The notes below the pieces were generated by a model. It ran no database searches. It was given only the letters and a program-made list of their open reading frames with translations, and was not told where the DNA came from. Position numbers and translations under genes: made by a program. Shown here one piece after another: positions 33,049 to 41,827 of a stretch of 64,000 nt of DNA. This DNA comes from Thermostichus sp047462415 (GTDB lineage: Bacteria > Cyanobacteriota > Cyanobacteriia > Thermostichales > Thermostichaceae), in assembly GCF_047462415.1 (NCBI RefSeq), contig NZ_JANSJE010000008.1, positions 62,001 to 126,000 on the forward strand. Reading direction: 5' to 3'. Each line of letters opens with the position of its first letter. Position 1 is the first letter of the stretch.

Positions 33049-35040
33049 CTAGACCTTGCTGAGGGGGTATTCCTGCAGCTTCAGCTCCTGGCGAATGGCC
33101 ACCGACTCCAGGTAGTTCAAGGGATCCTCGCCATCAAAGCGGGATCCGTCGGCAAAGAGCAAAGCCCCGCGATCGTGGGCCCGATCCGGCAGCCCCAGTT
33201 CTCTGGCAGCTAGGGCGTAGGTTTTGTCATCCAGCACTTGGTCGAGGACAGCAACCCAATTGCGAGGGAAGGGGCAGATGCCCCAGCGAGCCATCTGCGT
33301 CAGGATCCAGAGATGCTCCAAGCGTTCGGGGCAGGTGTTGCGCCCGTTGGCAAACTGGTGGAAACCGACAATCACCTGCGATTCATCGGCAATGCCCCGC
33401 TGCAGGATGCCCCTCCACCCCGGCTCCAGATCGGCTGTGACCACGCCCACATACTGGGGCTGGGCCAGCCACTCCAGGATCTGGGGACGGTGCTGCGGCT
33501 GATCGCAGTAGTGACAGGCCTCCAGCAGCGCCTTGACCAGAGCCACGTGGGTGCGGGGGTAGCTTTGGGCCCAGTCTTGGCGCACCGCCAGGACTTTCTC
33601 GATGTGGCTGGGCAAGAGTTCGGGAGTGGTGGCAACGATAACCCCCACCTGTTCCCGCACAGCGCGGGAGTTCCAGGGTTCGCCCACGCAGTAGCCGTCG
33701 ATGTTGCCGGCCTTGAGGTGGGCCACCATCTGCGGCGGCGGGATCACCGTCAACGTCACATCTCGATCCGGATCCACGCCGCCGCTGGCCAGCCAATAGC
33801 GCAATAGGAAGTTGTGCATCGAGGCCGGGTGCACCACCCCCAGCGTATGAACCGTATCGGGAGTTTGGCGGAGGTACTGGCGAAGATCCCAGGGGCTCTG
33901 GAAGGCCTGCAGCAGGAGTCGGCGCCCAAAGGTGATGGCGTTGCCGCCGCGGGAAACAGTAAGCGCAGTTACCAAAGGCACCGGTACCCCGCCCACCCCC
34001 AGGGTAGAGGCCAAAGGGATCCCGGCCACCACCAGGGCTGCATCCAGCCGACCGGAGCGGCTCCCTTCCCAGATGGTTTTCCAGCCCGGCTCCCTGACCA
34101 GCGTGACCTGTTCCAGGCCGTACTTCTGAAACAGGCCCTTTTCTTGGGCCACCACCAGAGGGGCGCAGTCGTTGAGGGGCACAAAGCCAATTGCCAAGTT
34201 GACTTTTTCCAGCCCCCCCTTGGCGATGGCCACACGGGTAGGAGTTTTCTGGCGGGCCCGCTTTTGCTGGTTGAGAAAGTAGATCATCTCCCCCCGCAGG
34301 CTGTAGTACTCGGGGTGATTCACCACTTCCAACCGGTGGCGCGGCCGCGGAAACGGGATCCGCAAGATCTGGCCGATGCGGGCCTCCGGGCCATTGGTCA
34401 GCAGCACCACCCGATCCGAAAGCAGAAGCGCCTCATCCACATCGTGGGTAACCAAAATACAGGTGAGCTGCTCCGCCTGGGCAATCTCCATCAGTTGCTC
34501 CTGCAGGCTGCCGCGGGTGAGGGCGTCCAACGCCCCAAACGGCTCATCCAGCAGCAGCACCCGCGGGCGAATGGCCAAAGCCCGGGCAATGGCCACCCGC
34601 TGTTTCATCCCCCCCGACAGATGGGCGGGCCGCTTGTCGGCTGCCCCCTGCAAACCCACGCGGCGGATGTGCTCTTCCACGATGCGGGCTCGCTCTGCTT
34701 GGGGAAGGGATCCCAGCACCTCGTCCACGGCTAGGGCGATGTTTTCCCGCACCGTCAGCCAGGGCAGCAGGGAATAGTTCTGGAACACCACCATGCGCTC
34801 CGGGCCGGGCTCCGTCATCTGCCGGCCTTCCAGCAGCACGCCGCCGCGGGAGGGTTTTTCCAGGCCGGCGATGATGTTGAGGAGGGTGGACTTGCCGCAG
34901 CCGGAGTGGCCAATTAGCGAGACAAATTCCCCTTTTTGGATCTCCAGATGGATGTCTCTTAGAGCGGGATAAACCTCCCCATTGTCCAGGAAAAAGTCTT
35001 TGTCTACATGGTCAACTTCGATGTAGGGCTGAGTCTTCAT
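33049..35040 (-). CDS. nrtC: Nitrate ABC transporter ATPase with substrate-binding-like domain, NrtC
   Basis: 663 aa fusion typical of cyanobacterial nrtC. Residues about 1-260 are an ABC ATPase (GHSGCGKST, LSGGMKQR, VLLLDEPFGALD, THDVDEALLLSDR). From about 275 on, a NrtA-like ligand-binding domain begins (VNLAIGFVPLNDCAPLVVAQ), with HNFLLRYWLASGGVDPDRDV and GNIDGYCVGEPWNSRAV. In the family this C-terminal domain mediates ammonium-triggered inhibition of uptake. Located between nrtB and nrtD in the operon. Confidence 0.96.
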   Translation of the reverse strand: MKTQPYIEVDHVDKDFFLDNGEVYPALRDIHLEIQKGEFVSLIGHSGCGKSTLLNIIAGLEKPSRGGVLLEGRQMTEPGPERMVVFQNYSLLPWLTVRENIALAVDEVLGSLPQAERARIVEEHIRRVGLQGAADKRPAHLSGGMKQRVAIARALAIRPRVLLLDEPFGALDALTRGSLQEQLMEIAQAEQLTCILVTHDVDEALLLSDRVVLLTNGPEARIGQILRIPFPRPRHRLEVVNHPEYYSLRGEMIYFLNQQKRARQKTPTRVAIAKGGLEKVNLAIGFVPLNDCAPLVVAQEKGLFQKYGLEQVTLVREPGWKTIWEGSRSGRLDAALVVAGIPLASTLGVGGVPVPLVTALTVSRGGNAITFGRRLLLQAFQSPWDLRQYLRQTPDTVHTLGVVHPASMHNFLLRYWLASGGVDPDRDVTLTVIPPPQMVAHLKAGNIDGYCVGEPWNSRAVREQVGVIVATTPELLPSHIEKVLAVRQDWAQSYPRTHVALVKALLEACHYCDQPQHRPQILEWLAQPQYVGVVTADLEPGWRGILQRGIADESQVIVGFHQFANGRNTCPERLEHLWILTQMARWGICPFPRNWVAVLDQVLDDKTYALAARELGLPDRAHDRGALLFADGSRFDGEDPLNYLESVAIRQELKLQEYPLSKV

Positions 35041-35121
35041 GATGCTACCTAAGGGATCCCTTGAGATTCATTTTTGAAAAGTGAGCAAACTGTCAGCAGC
35101 CAACTCCGGGCTCAGTCCAAC

Positions 35122-36057
35122 CTAGTGATCCTCGGCAACCACCAGCGAGCCAATCCAAGCCGTAACCCGATCCAACAAAAGGCCAACCAGGCCGACATAG
35201 ATCAAAGCCACAATAATTTCGCTGATGCGGGAGCTATTCCAGGCATCCCAAATGAAGAAGCCGATGCCCACCCCGCCAACCAACATTTCTGCAGCCACAA
35301 TCGCCAGCCAAGAGAGGCCCACCCCGATGCGCAGGCCGGTAAAGATGTAGGGCACCGTGGCCGGAAAGACAATCTTAAAGAAATACTTCCAGCCGGACAT
35401 GCGTACAATTCTGGCCACATTGCGGTAGTCCTGTGGGATCCGCTGTACACCGGCAATGGTGTTGATCAAAATGGGCCAGAGGGCCGTGATGAAGATAACA
35501 AAAATGGCGGAGGGGTTGGCATCGCGAAAGGCGGCCAAAGAAATCGGCAGCCAAGCCAGAGGTGGCACCGTGCGCAACACCTGAACAATGGGATCCAAAG
35601 CCTCATGCAGCCAGCGGTTGACCCCGATCACCATGCCGCCCAAAACCCCCACCAGACTGGCCAAGAAAAACCCAATGAACACCCGCTGCAGGCTGGCCCA
35701 GATTTGCCAGAACAGTCCTTTGGCGTTGCCGCCGTAGTCAAAAAAGGGATCTTTAATGAGGGGATCCCAGGTGTCCTGCCAAACTTGGAGCGGGGTGGGC
35801 AGGTTGGCGCCGGGCCGGCTGTAGAGGATTTGCCAGAGCAGGAGCACGATGAAAATTGCCGTAGCGGGCAAGAGAATGCGGCGCAGCGCTTGATGGATCC
35901 GGACTCGTTGCCTCCAAGCGGATCCAGAGCTCGTGGCAGAAGGGATCCCGGCCTGGGCCTGAAGAGAGGCACCTTGGCTCAGCAGCCAACGGCCTAAGCG
36001 GATGAGCAAAGGGAAGAGGTGGCAGCCCACCTTCAAGGCAAAGTGGAGAAGATGCAT
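35122..36057 (-). CDS. nrtB: Nitrate/nitrite ABC transporter permease NrtB
   Basis: 311 aa permease with about six membrane segments (LPATAIFIVLLLWQILYSR; IGFFLASLVGVLGGMVIGV; AIFVIFITALWPILINTIAG; GLSWLAIVAAEMLVGGVGIG). The ATPase-contact region VLRTVPPLAWLPISLAAF and GWKYFFKIVFPATVPYIFTG are visible. The first ~50 residues are a longer N-terminal segment than the core requires, so the start could lie further in. 147 bp after nrtA, 81 bp before nrtC. Confidence 0.94.
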   Translation of the reverse strand: MHLLHFALKVGCHLFPLLIRLGRWLLSQGASLQAQAGIPSATSSGSAWRQRVRIHQALRRILLPATAIFIVLLLWQILYSRPGANLPTPLQVWQDTWDPLIKDPFFDYGGNAKGLFWQIWASLQRVFIGFFLASLVGVLGGMVIGVNRWLHEALDPIVQVLRTVPPLAWLPISLAAFRDANPSAIFVIFITALWPILINTIAGVQRIPQDYRNVARIVRMSGWKYFFKIVFPATVPYIFTGLRIGVGLSWLAIVAAEMLVGGVGIGFFIWDAWNSSRISEIIVALIYVGLVGLLLDRVTAWIGSLVVAEDH

Positions 36058-36204
36058 AGTTTGCTGAGAGTAGGGCTATGGTCAAAGTCAGCGTAGGGAA
36101 AGTGCAAGAGAGAAGAGGTTTAATTTGAACCTGTCTGGGGGCTCTTAGGGAAATCTCTCGGACAGGGGGCTTGCAGGTGTTCTGCAAGCCCTGGAAGGAG
36201 CAGG

Positions 36205-37509
36205 CTAGGCCAGCTTCTTGATGGCCAATTTCTCCAGATAGGCAGCCGGATTTTCGGGGTCGAACTTGACCCCATCGAAGAAGGTTTCCACGCCGCGAGA
36301 GGTGCTGGGGGGAATGGCGGCCTCTTGGCCAATGGCTTTGGCGGCCTCGCGCCAGAGATCTTCTCGGTTGACCTTGTCCACCAGGGCTTTGGTATCCGTG
36401 TCGGCGGGCAGATAGCCCCAGCGGATGTCTTCGGTCAGGAACCAAAGGTCGTGGCTCTTGAAGGGGTAGGAAGCATTGTCTTGCCAGAACTTCATCAGGT
36501 GGGGGCTGTTTTGCACCACTTTGCCGGTGCCGTAGTCAAAGGTGCCTTTGGCGCGACCCAAGATATCGGCCACAGGAACCCCCAGCCAGCGGCGGTCGCC
36601 GATGATCCGGCACATTTCCTCTTTGTTCTCCATTTGGTCGCACCAGATCTGGGCTTCTTGCACCGCCTTCAACAGCGCCAAGGTGGCTTTCGGGTGGGCA
36701 TCCACCCAGTCAGCCCGCAGAGCAAAGGCTTTCTCAGGATGGCGATTCCACAGCTCGCCGGTGGTGAGGGCGGTATAGCCCTCTTTTTGGTTCACCAGTT
36801 GAGCATTCCAAGGCTCGCCCACACAGAAGGCTTCCATCGTTTTGGATTTCATGTTGGCCACCATCTGGGGGGGCGGCACCACAATGACAGAGACATCGCC
36901 ATTGGGATCGATCCCGCCGGCGGCCAGCCAGTAGCGCATCCACAGGTCGTGGGTGCCGCCGGGGAAGGTTACCGCGCATTTGGGATCCCTGCCGGCAGCT
37001 CGCGCTTCCGCAAACTTGGCTTTGAGGGGGGAACTATCCAGGCCAATTTGCAAATCCCGGTACTCGTTGGCAATGCTGATGCACTGACCGTCCAAGTTCA
37101 GGCGGGCCAGAATGTACATCGGTACCGGCTTGCCATCGGTAACTTTGCCGGTGGTGATGAGATAGGGCATGGGGGTGAGAATGTGCGCCCCATCGATGCC
37201 GCCAGCAGCGGATCCCAGCACCAAGTTGTCGCGGGTGGTGCCCCAAGAGGCCTGCTTGACCACCTCCACGTCCTTCATGCCGTACTTGTCAAAAAACCCC
37301 TTCTCTTTGGCGATGATCAGGGGGGCGGCGTCGGTGAGAGCAATGAACCCCAGCTTGGCCCGCGGGGTCTCGGGAGTATCGGCCTGGGCCACCCAGTAGC
37401 CCTGACCCAAAGATTGCGATTGGGCGCGTGGGATCCCAGCCGCGGCTGCTCCTGCTGCCAGGGCGGCTGCCCCGGCCAAAAATTGGCGACGGGAGAACAG
37501 TTTAGACAT
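36205..37509 (-). CDS. nrtA: Nitrate/nitrite-binding protein NrtA
   Basis: Extracytoplasmic nitrate/nitrite-binding protein. About 434 aa. Twin-arginine-type signal: FSRRQFLAGAAALAAGAAAA. Ligand domain: AKLGFIALTDAAPLIIAKEK, GGTHDLWMRYWLAAGGIDPN, AFCVGEPWNAQLV, all typical of NrtA. No lipobox Cys after the signal, so lipid anchoring is not evident. Start at ATG 37509, with GGAGG 5 nt upstream; the in-frame TTG at 37521 is less likely. Second gene in the operon, 60 bp after nirA. Confidence 0.96.
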   Translation of the reverse strand: MSKLFSRRQFLAGAAALAAGAAAAGIPRAQSQSLGQGYWVAQADTPETPRAKLGFIALTDAAPLIIAKEKGFFDKYGMKDVEVVKQASWGTTRDNLVLGSAAGGIDGAHILTPMPYLITTGKVTDGKPVPMYILARLNLDGQCISIANEYRDLQIGLDSSPLKAKFAEARAAGRDPKCAVTFPGGTHDLWMRYWLAAGGIDPNGDVSVIVVPPPQMVANMKSKTMEAFCVGEPWNAQLVNQKEGYTALTTGELWNRHPEKAFALRADWVDAHPKATLALLKAVQEAQIWCDQMENKEEMCRIIGDRRWLGVPVADILGRAKGTFDYGTGKVVQNSPHLMKFWQDNASYPFKSHDLWFLTEDIRWGYLPADTDTKALVDKVNREDLWREAAKAIGQEAAIPPSTSRGVETFFDGVKFDPENPAAYLEKLAIKKLA

Positions 37510-37569
37510 CGGAACCTCCAAGATTTTGAACGACGCAGAGAGAAAACCTTCCCCAGACTTGGCCCCTAC

Positions 37570-39123
37570 TTAGCAAGCCATCACGGGGGAAGAAGCAGTT
37601 TGAGCAGCCGATGGACGCTGGCGCGGCCTGGCCCCGAAGTGCTCAATCAGCAGCTCCACCAAGACGGGCTTGAGGTCTTCGCAAGGGATCCCTCGACGCA
37701 CACATTCGCCCAGCTTGGCGTCTTTGCCCACTTCTCCCCCCATGTAGATGTCCACCGCTTCCACCGGCTTGCCGTCCTTGCGGGCGGTGGTGCCCATTAG
37801 GCCGATATCGGCCACCTGGGGCTGGCCGCAGGAGTTGGGGCAGCCCGTCCAGTGGATGCGCACCGTCTGCGGGATCTCCAGCTCGGCTTCCAGCTCTTCC
37901 ATTAGAGCCACAGCGCGGTTTTTGGTCTCGATGAGGGCAAAGTTGCAGAACTGGTTGCCCGTGCAGGACACCAGCCCCCGCTGCAAGGGCCCTGGGTTGG
38001 GGGAGAACTTTTTCAAGAGCGGCTCTTTAAGCAGCGGCGCCACCCGCGAATCGGGCACATTGGGGATGAGCACGTTCTGCTCCACCGTCAGCCGCAGCTC
38101 CCCGGAGCCGTATACCTCCGCTAGGCGGGCCAGCTCCATCATCTCCAGGGCATTCAGCCGTCCCACCGGCACGTGCAGGCCAACGAAGTTCAAGCCCGGC
38201 TGCTTCTGGGCATGCACCCCCAGGAGATCCCGCTTCTGCCAGACCACCTCATCTTTTTCCGCCGCTCTGGACAGCGGATGGCCGATCTGCCGCTCCACAG
38301 CCGCCCGAAACTTCTCCAGGCCCCACTCGTCAATGAGCCACATCAGCCGCGCCTTCTGCCGGTTGGCCCGCAGGCCGTGATCCCGGTAGACCAGCAGCAC
38401 CGCCTCGCACAGAGGAACCACATCGCGCGGATCCACCCAGACATCCAGCCCGATGGCCTCGGCACAGCGGCGGGCCGAAAAAAAGCCCCCCACCAAGACG
38501 TTGAAGCCCAGCTTGCCCGCTTTGAAGGCCGGCACAAAGGCCAGGTCGTTGATCTCCGCATGAACGGAGTTGTCGCGACAACCGCAGATGGCGATGTTAA
38601 ACTTACGCGGCAGATTGGTGAAGGAAGGGTTGCCCTCGCCGTTGTTGGTTACCATGTCCTGCACCTTGCGGGTGAGGCCGCGCACGTCAATCAGCTCATC
38701 TGGGTCAATGCCCGCAAGGGGGGATCCCGTAATGTTGCGCACATTGTCCATGCCCGACTGGATGCTGGTTAGGCCCACCTCCTTCAAGTAGCCCAAGATC
38801 TGGGGCATCTCCTCGATGGGGATGCCGCGCAGTTGCAAGTTCTGCCGGGTGGTGATGTCGGCTACGCCATCTTTTCCATAGGGATGGATGATCGCCGCCA
38901 ACATCCGCATCTGGCCGCTGGTCAGGATCCCATTGGGCAGGCGCAGCCGCAGCATAAACTGGCCGGGCGTGCGCTTGCGAAAGAAGATCCCCAGCCACTT
39001 GAGGCGGTGATCCCGGTCGTCTTCAGGGATGTTCTCCCAGCCCATGCGGGCAAACGCTTCCAGCTCGGCTTTGACCGCCAGCCCGTCCTTTTCGCTTTTG
39101 AGGCGCTCAAATTGGTTCGCCAT
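37570..39123 (-). CDS. nirA: Ferredoxin-nitrite reductase
   Basis: Reduces nitrite to ammonium with six electrons from ferredoxin; siroheme and one [4Fe-4S] cluster. 517 aa, full length. The Fe4S4/siroheme cysteines are in CTGNQFCNFAL and TGCPNSCGQPQ. Nitrite/sulfite reductase half-domains: GQFMLRLRLPNGILTSGQMR and DITTRQNLQLRGI. First gene of the leftward operon nirA-nrtA-nrtB-nrtC-nrtD, preceded by an NtcA-type promoter at 39151-39193. narB is not in the operon or elsewhere in the window. Confidence 0.97.
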   Translation of the reverse strand: MANQFERLKSEKDGLAVKAELEAFARMGWENIPEDDRDHRLKWLGIFFRKRTPGQFMLRLRLPNGILTSGQMRMLAAIIHPYGKDGVADITTRQNLQLRGIPIEEMPQILGYLKEVGLTSIQSGMDNVRNITGSPLAGIDPDELIDVRGLTRKVQDMVTNNGEGNPSFTNLPRKFNIAICGCRDNSVHAEINDLAFVPAFKAGKLGFNVLVGGFFSARRCAEAIGLDVWVDPRDVVPLCEAVLLVYRDHGLRANRQKARLMWLIDEWGLEKFRAAVERQIGHPLSRAAEKDEVVWQKRDLLGVHAQKQPGLNFVGLHVPVGRLNALEMMELARLAEVYGSGELRLTVEQNVLIPNVPDSRVAPLLKEPLLKKFSPNPGPLQRGLVSCTGNQFCNFALIETKNRAVALMEELEAELEIPQTVRIHWTGCPNSCGQPQVADIGLMGTTARKDGKPVEAVDIYMGGEVGKDAKLGECVRRGIPCEDLKPVLVELLIEHFGARPRQRPSAAQTASSPVMAC

Positions 39124-39150
39124 CGTCGCTGCCGTAGGGTAACACCGGCT

Positions 39151-39193
39151 ACCTTAGCGATGGCCAACCGTTAACTTTGGTATTTGCCATTAC
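39151..39193 (-). promoter_or_regulatory. NtcA-activated promoter of the nirA-nrtABCD operon
   Basis: Read on the minus strand: GTAATGGCAAATAC (39193-39180) is a perfect GTA-N8-TAC NtcA box. It is followed after 23 bp by TAAGGT (39156-39151), which fits the TA-N3-T -10 box. This is the canonical class II NtcA promoter layout, about 30 bp before the nirA ATG. A second dyad, GTTACAAAATGTAA, lies immediately upstream. Predicts induction when ammonium is absent. Confidence 0.88.
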
Positions 39194-39270
39194 ATTTTGT
39201 AACAAGTTATGCCGTTTTGTCATTTTCCAATTGCGGTTTGTGCATAAAAGTAGGCTTGCAAAGGTGAGGC

Positions 39271-39470
39271 ACAGTCATTTCAAGCAGCAATGAAACGTTT
39301 CTCTGCATCCTCATGGCTATGCAACGCTGTCGTGAACGCGCTGCTCTAACCCCCCTCTCCCTCAGGGAGAGGGGCTGGGGGTGAGGGCCTCAGGGAGAGG
39401 GGCTGGGGGTGGTCGCGTGAGCGGCGCGGAGCGCTTGGGCACCTCAGGGAGAGGGGCCGGGGGTGAGGGC
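39271..39470. repeat. Composite repeat, second copy of the 31958 arrangement
   Basis: CAGTCATTTCAAGCAGCAAT, then GGCTATGCAACGCTGTCGTG, then three palindromic units (CCCTCTCCCTCAGGGAGAGG) with GGTCGCGTGAGCGGCGCGGA at 39411-39440 between units two and three. Same order and orientation as 31958-32160, with the ~75-bp part more diverged. Lies upstream of both nirA and the phosphoglucomutase gene. Confidence 0.9.
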
Positions 39471-39530
39471 TGGGCGGTCTGGATCTGGCTCTGCCGTGCT
39501 ATGTGTAGTCGAGGTCGATTTTGGTGAACT

Positions 39531-40934
39531 ATGGCCGGCAACTCTATTCGCTTTGGTACCGACGGCTGGCGAGCCGTGATCGCCGACGGCTTTACCTTTC
39601 AGAACTTGGCTATTGCCGCCCAGGCCAGCGCCCAGGTGTTGGCCCGCACCTATCCCGGCGCAGGGATCCTGATCGGCTACGACAACCGCTTTCTCTCTGA
39701 ACGCTTTGCTGCCCACGCTGCCGAGGTGGTGGCGCGGTTGGGGATCCCGGTTTATCTCTCTGCCTGTCCTGCCCCGACGCCGGCCTTCAGTTGGGCAGCC
39801 AAAGAGCGCGGCTGCCATGGAGCCTTGGTGATCACCGCCAGCCACAACCCGCCCCACTATTCCGGCCTCAAAGTCAAAGGCGGCTTTGGCGGCTCTGTGC
39901 CCCCGGAGGTCACCGCTGCCATCGAGCAGGAGCTGCACCACCTGCAACCGCTGGGATCCAACTCCGCCCCCATCCACACCTGGGATCCCTGGCCCGGCTA
40001 TCTGGCTCAGCTCAGCCGCTTTGTGGATCTGGAAAAGCTCAAGGGATCCCCGGCCAAGATCTGGGTGGATGTCATGTTTGGCTCTGGCGCCGGGGGCCTC
40101 AGCCGCCTGTTGGGGGAGAAGGTGATCGAGTTGCAGGCGCATCGGGATCCCCTATTTGGCGGCGTCTCACCGGAGCCGCTGCCGCAAAACCTGCAGACCT
40201 CTGCCCAGATCATCGCGGCGGATCCCGCCCCGTTAAAAGTGGGTCTGGTCTTCGATGGCGACGCCGACCGCATTGCCGCCCTCGACGGACAAGGCCGCTT
40301 TCTCAGCCCGCAGATCCTCATTCCCATCCTGATCGACCACTTGGCGGGGCGACGCGGCCTGCGGGGCGAAATCGTCAAAACCATCAGTGGCTCGGAGCTA
40401 TTCGTCAAGGTGGCGGAGCGCTATGGCCTGCCGGTTACGGAAATGCCCGTGGGCTTCAAATACATCGCCGAGCGCATGCTGACCACCCAGGTGTTGCTGG
40501 GGGGAGAAGAATCCGGCGGCATCGGCTACCTGGGCCACATCCCCGAACGGGATGCCCTGCTTTCTGCTCTGTACTTGATTGAGGCCGTCACCGAAACCGG
40601 GCAAGATCTGAGCGCCCTTTACCGAGCTTTGCAGGAACGGGAAGGATTTAGCTCGGTTTACCAGCGCCGCGACCTGCACCTGGCGGATCAAAACCAACAA
40701 GTCAGGCTATTTCAACACTTGCAGGCGGATCCCCCGTCTGAGATTTTGGGGCAGAAGGTGATTAAGCATTTCGACAAAGACGGCCACAAGTTTACCCTTG
40801 CCGACGGCAGTTGGGTGATGATCCGCGGCAGCGGCACCGAGCCCCTGCTGCGGCTGTACTCCGAAGCCAAAACCCCAGAAGCAGTCAATCATCTGCTGGA
40901 TTGGGCAGCCGGCTTGGTCAACACAAAGGGATAG
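39531..40934 (+). CDS. Phosphoglucomutase/phosphomannomutase family protein
   Basis: Alpha-D-phosphohexomutase, 467 aa, four-domain fold. Sugar-phosphate entry motif RFGTDGWRAVIAD near the start; phosphoserine loop TASHNPPHYSG; metal loop DGDADRIAALD; sugar loop GGEESGGIGY; phosphate-binding loop RGSGTEPLLRLYSE near the end. All catalytic elements are present. In cyanobacteria such an enzyme would interconvert glucose-1-P and glucose-6-P (glycogen) or the mannose forms; which is preferred is not readable. Confidence 0.92.
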   Translation: MAGNSIRFGTDGWRAVIADGFTFQNLAIAAQASAQVLARTYPGAGILIGYDNRFLSERFAAHAAEVVARLGIPVYLSACPAPTPAFSWAAKERGCHGALVITASHNPPHYSGLKVKGGFGGSVPPEVTAAIEQELHHLQPLGSNSAPIHTWDPWPGYLAQLSRFVDLEKLKGSPAKIWVDVMFGSGAGGLSRLLGEKVIELQAHRDPLFGGVSPEPLPQNLQTSAQIIAADPAPLKVGLVFDGDADRIAALDGQGRFLSPQILIPILIDHLAGRRGLRGEIVKTISGSELFVKVAERYGLPVTEMPVGFKYIAERMLTTQVLLGGEESGGIGYLGHIPERDALLSALYLIEAVTETGQDLSALYRALQEREGFSSVYQRRDLHLADQNQQVRLFQHLQADPPSEILGQKVIKHFDKDGHKFTLADGSWVMIRGSGTEPLLRLYSEAKTPEAVNHLLDWAAGLVNTKG

Positions 40935-40942
40935 CTTGGTAG

Positions 40943-41272
40943 CTCCGCACTTTAGTGCGGGGAAGAAAAGCCCGTAAGCAACTTTAGATGCTTGCCAACG
41001 GTGCTCACAGGCAGTATGTCTGTCGATGAGGTGCACCGTTTCCAGGCGAGCACCTACCACGGTGAAAAACCCGACCGGTGACAAACGCCCAGGAGATAGC
41101 AACATCTCAGCCAACCTGCAAGGACTCCGTCCCGCTGACGCGAACAGAAAAGTAAGCAGAACTTTGGCGCCTTGCTTTAAGGAACTGTGTAGCGGCGTCT
41201 TGACAGCACCTTTGCGACTCCGTTTCTGGGCTACGTAAGAATTCCTCGCCTCTAGGCGGGGAGAGTGTCAAA
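40943..41272. mobile_element. Probable decayed IS200/IS605-type element or derivative
   Basis: Left side: a strong hairpin CCGCACTTTAGTGCGG (40945-40960) soon after the mutase stop. Right side: AGAATTCCTCGCC-tcta-GGCGGGGAGAGTGTCAA (41239-41272), a hairpin ending in GTCAA like the right ends of TnpB elements, and the same pattern as the inverted copy at 53174-53206. A 70-codon open frame (41026-41238) ends just before this hairpin, where a TnpB C-terminus would normally end, but no TnpB motif is recognisable. Also contains the 23-bp repeat at 41120. Confidence moderate. Confidence 0.5.
41120..41142. repeat. 23-bp dispersed repeat, variant B
   Basis: Identical to 9125-9147 over 23 bases (AAGGACTCCGTCCCGCTGAC then GCG). 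Lies inside the probable IS relic. Confidence 0.85.
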
Positions 41273-41347
41273 ACAGCTTCCCACCCCAAATCATCTTTTA
41301 AACAAGAGCCGGGGGCGATCGCAGCAGCACCACGGAGCGCCATCCCT

Positions 41348-41418
41348 AGCTCCCCTCTCCCTGGGGGAGAGGGGGCGGGGGTGAGGGTTGACCCTCAGGG
41401 AGAGGGGTTGAGGGTGAG
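41348..41418. repeat. Palindromic repeat units
   Basis: Two units: CCCCTCTCCCTGGGGGAGAG followed by GGGCGGGGGTGAGGG, then CCTCAGGGAGAGGGGTTGAG followed by GGTGAG. Between the convergent mutase/IS relic and the lipoprotein gene. Confidence 0.85.
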
Positions 41419-41455
41419 AAAATTACTAGTGCAGGAGTCGAGATGACGCCAGGCT

Positions 41456-41827
41456 CTAGAAGAAAGTTACACTGACAGGTGGAGCTACTACTGGGGCTGC
41501 CTCATTGCTGGTGAGCGTGGTAGCAGGGTTGATGTAAGTGCCCGCTGTACTAGAGGTAACACTCACTAAAATTGTGCAGCTAGTGTTAGCAGGCAGAGTT
41601 CCATTCGAGAAAATGATAGACGTTCCACCAACCGCTACATTAAGTACGCCACCGCAATTATTTGTAAACGCGAGAGGAGGGCCAGCAATAACCAGTCCAG
41701 TAGGCAAGCTATCTGTGAAGGCAAGACCTGTTAGAGGGGTAGCTGTGTTATTGGTGATGGTAAACGTCAAAAATACAGGAGTGCTAGCTAGGGAAGGTAC
41801 AGTTGGAAATGTTTTGGCGAAAACTAG
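41456..41827 (-). pseudogene. Second DUF11-like domain cut off by an in-frame TAG
   Basis: The frame continues without shift past the TAG at 41830-41828 of the upstream lipoprotein for another ~123 codons: FAKTFPTVPSLASTPVFL, ITNNTATPLTGLAFTDSLP, NNCGGVLNVA, SCTILVSVTSSTAGTYINPA, TLTSNEAAPVV. This is a clear second copy of the domain that ends the lipoprotein (KSFNPASS..., NSSGVQLTGLNFADSLP, NTCGGS, TCAVTVQVSASIGTYINPP, TLTSNQAPPV). So a two-domain protein is split by one stop codon. No ribosome site is evident for separate expression. Could be a nonsense mutation, a sequencing error or read-through. Confidence 0.72.

Noticed and set aside
36325..37800. 491-codon plus-strand frame opposite nrtA and the end of nirA
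   Set aside because: Runs across two real genes and their spacer; no family resemblance, no ribosome site.
41026..41238. 70-aa frame as an independent gene
   Set aside because: Ends at an IS-type hairpin, contains the dispersed 23-bp repeat and has no ribosome site; treated as part of a relic element.
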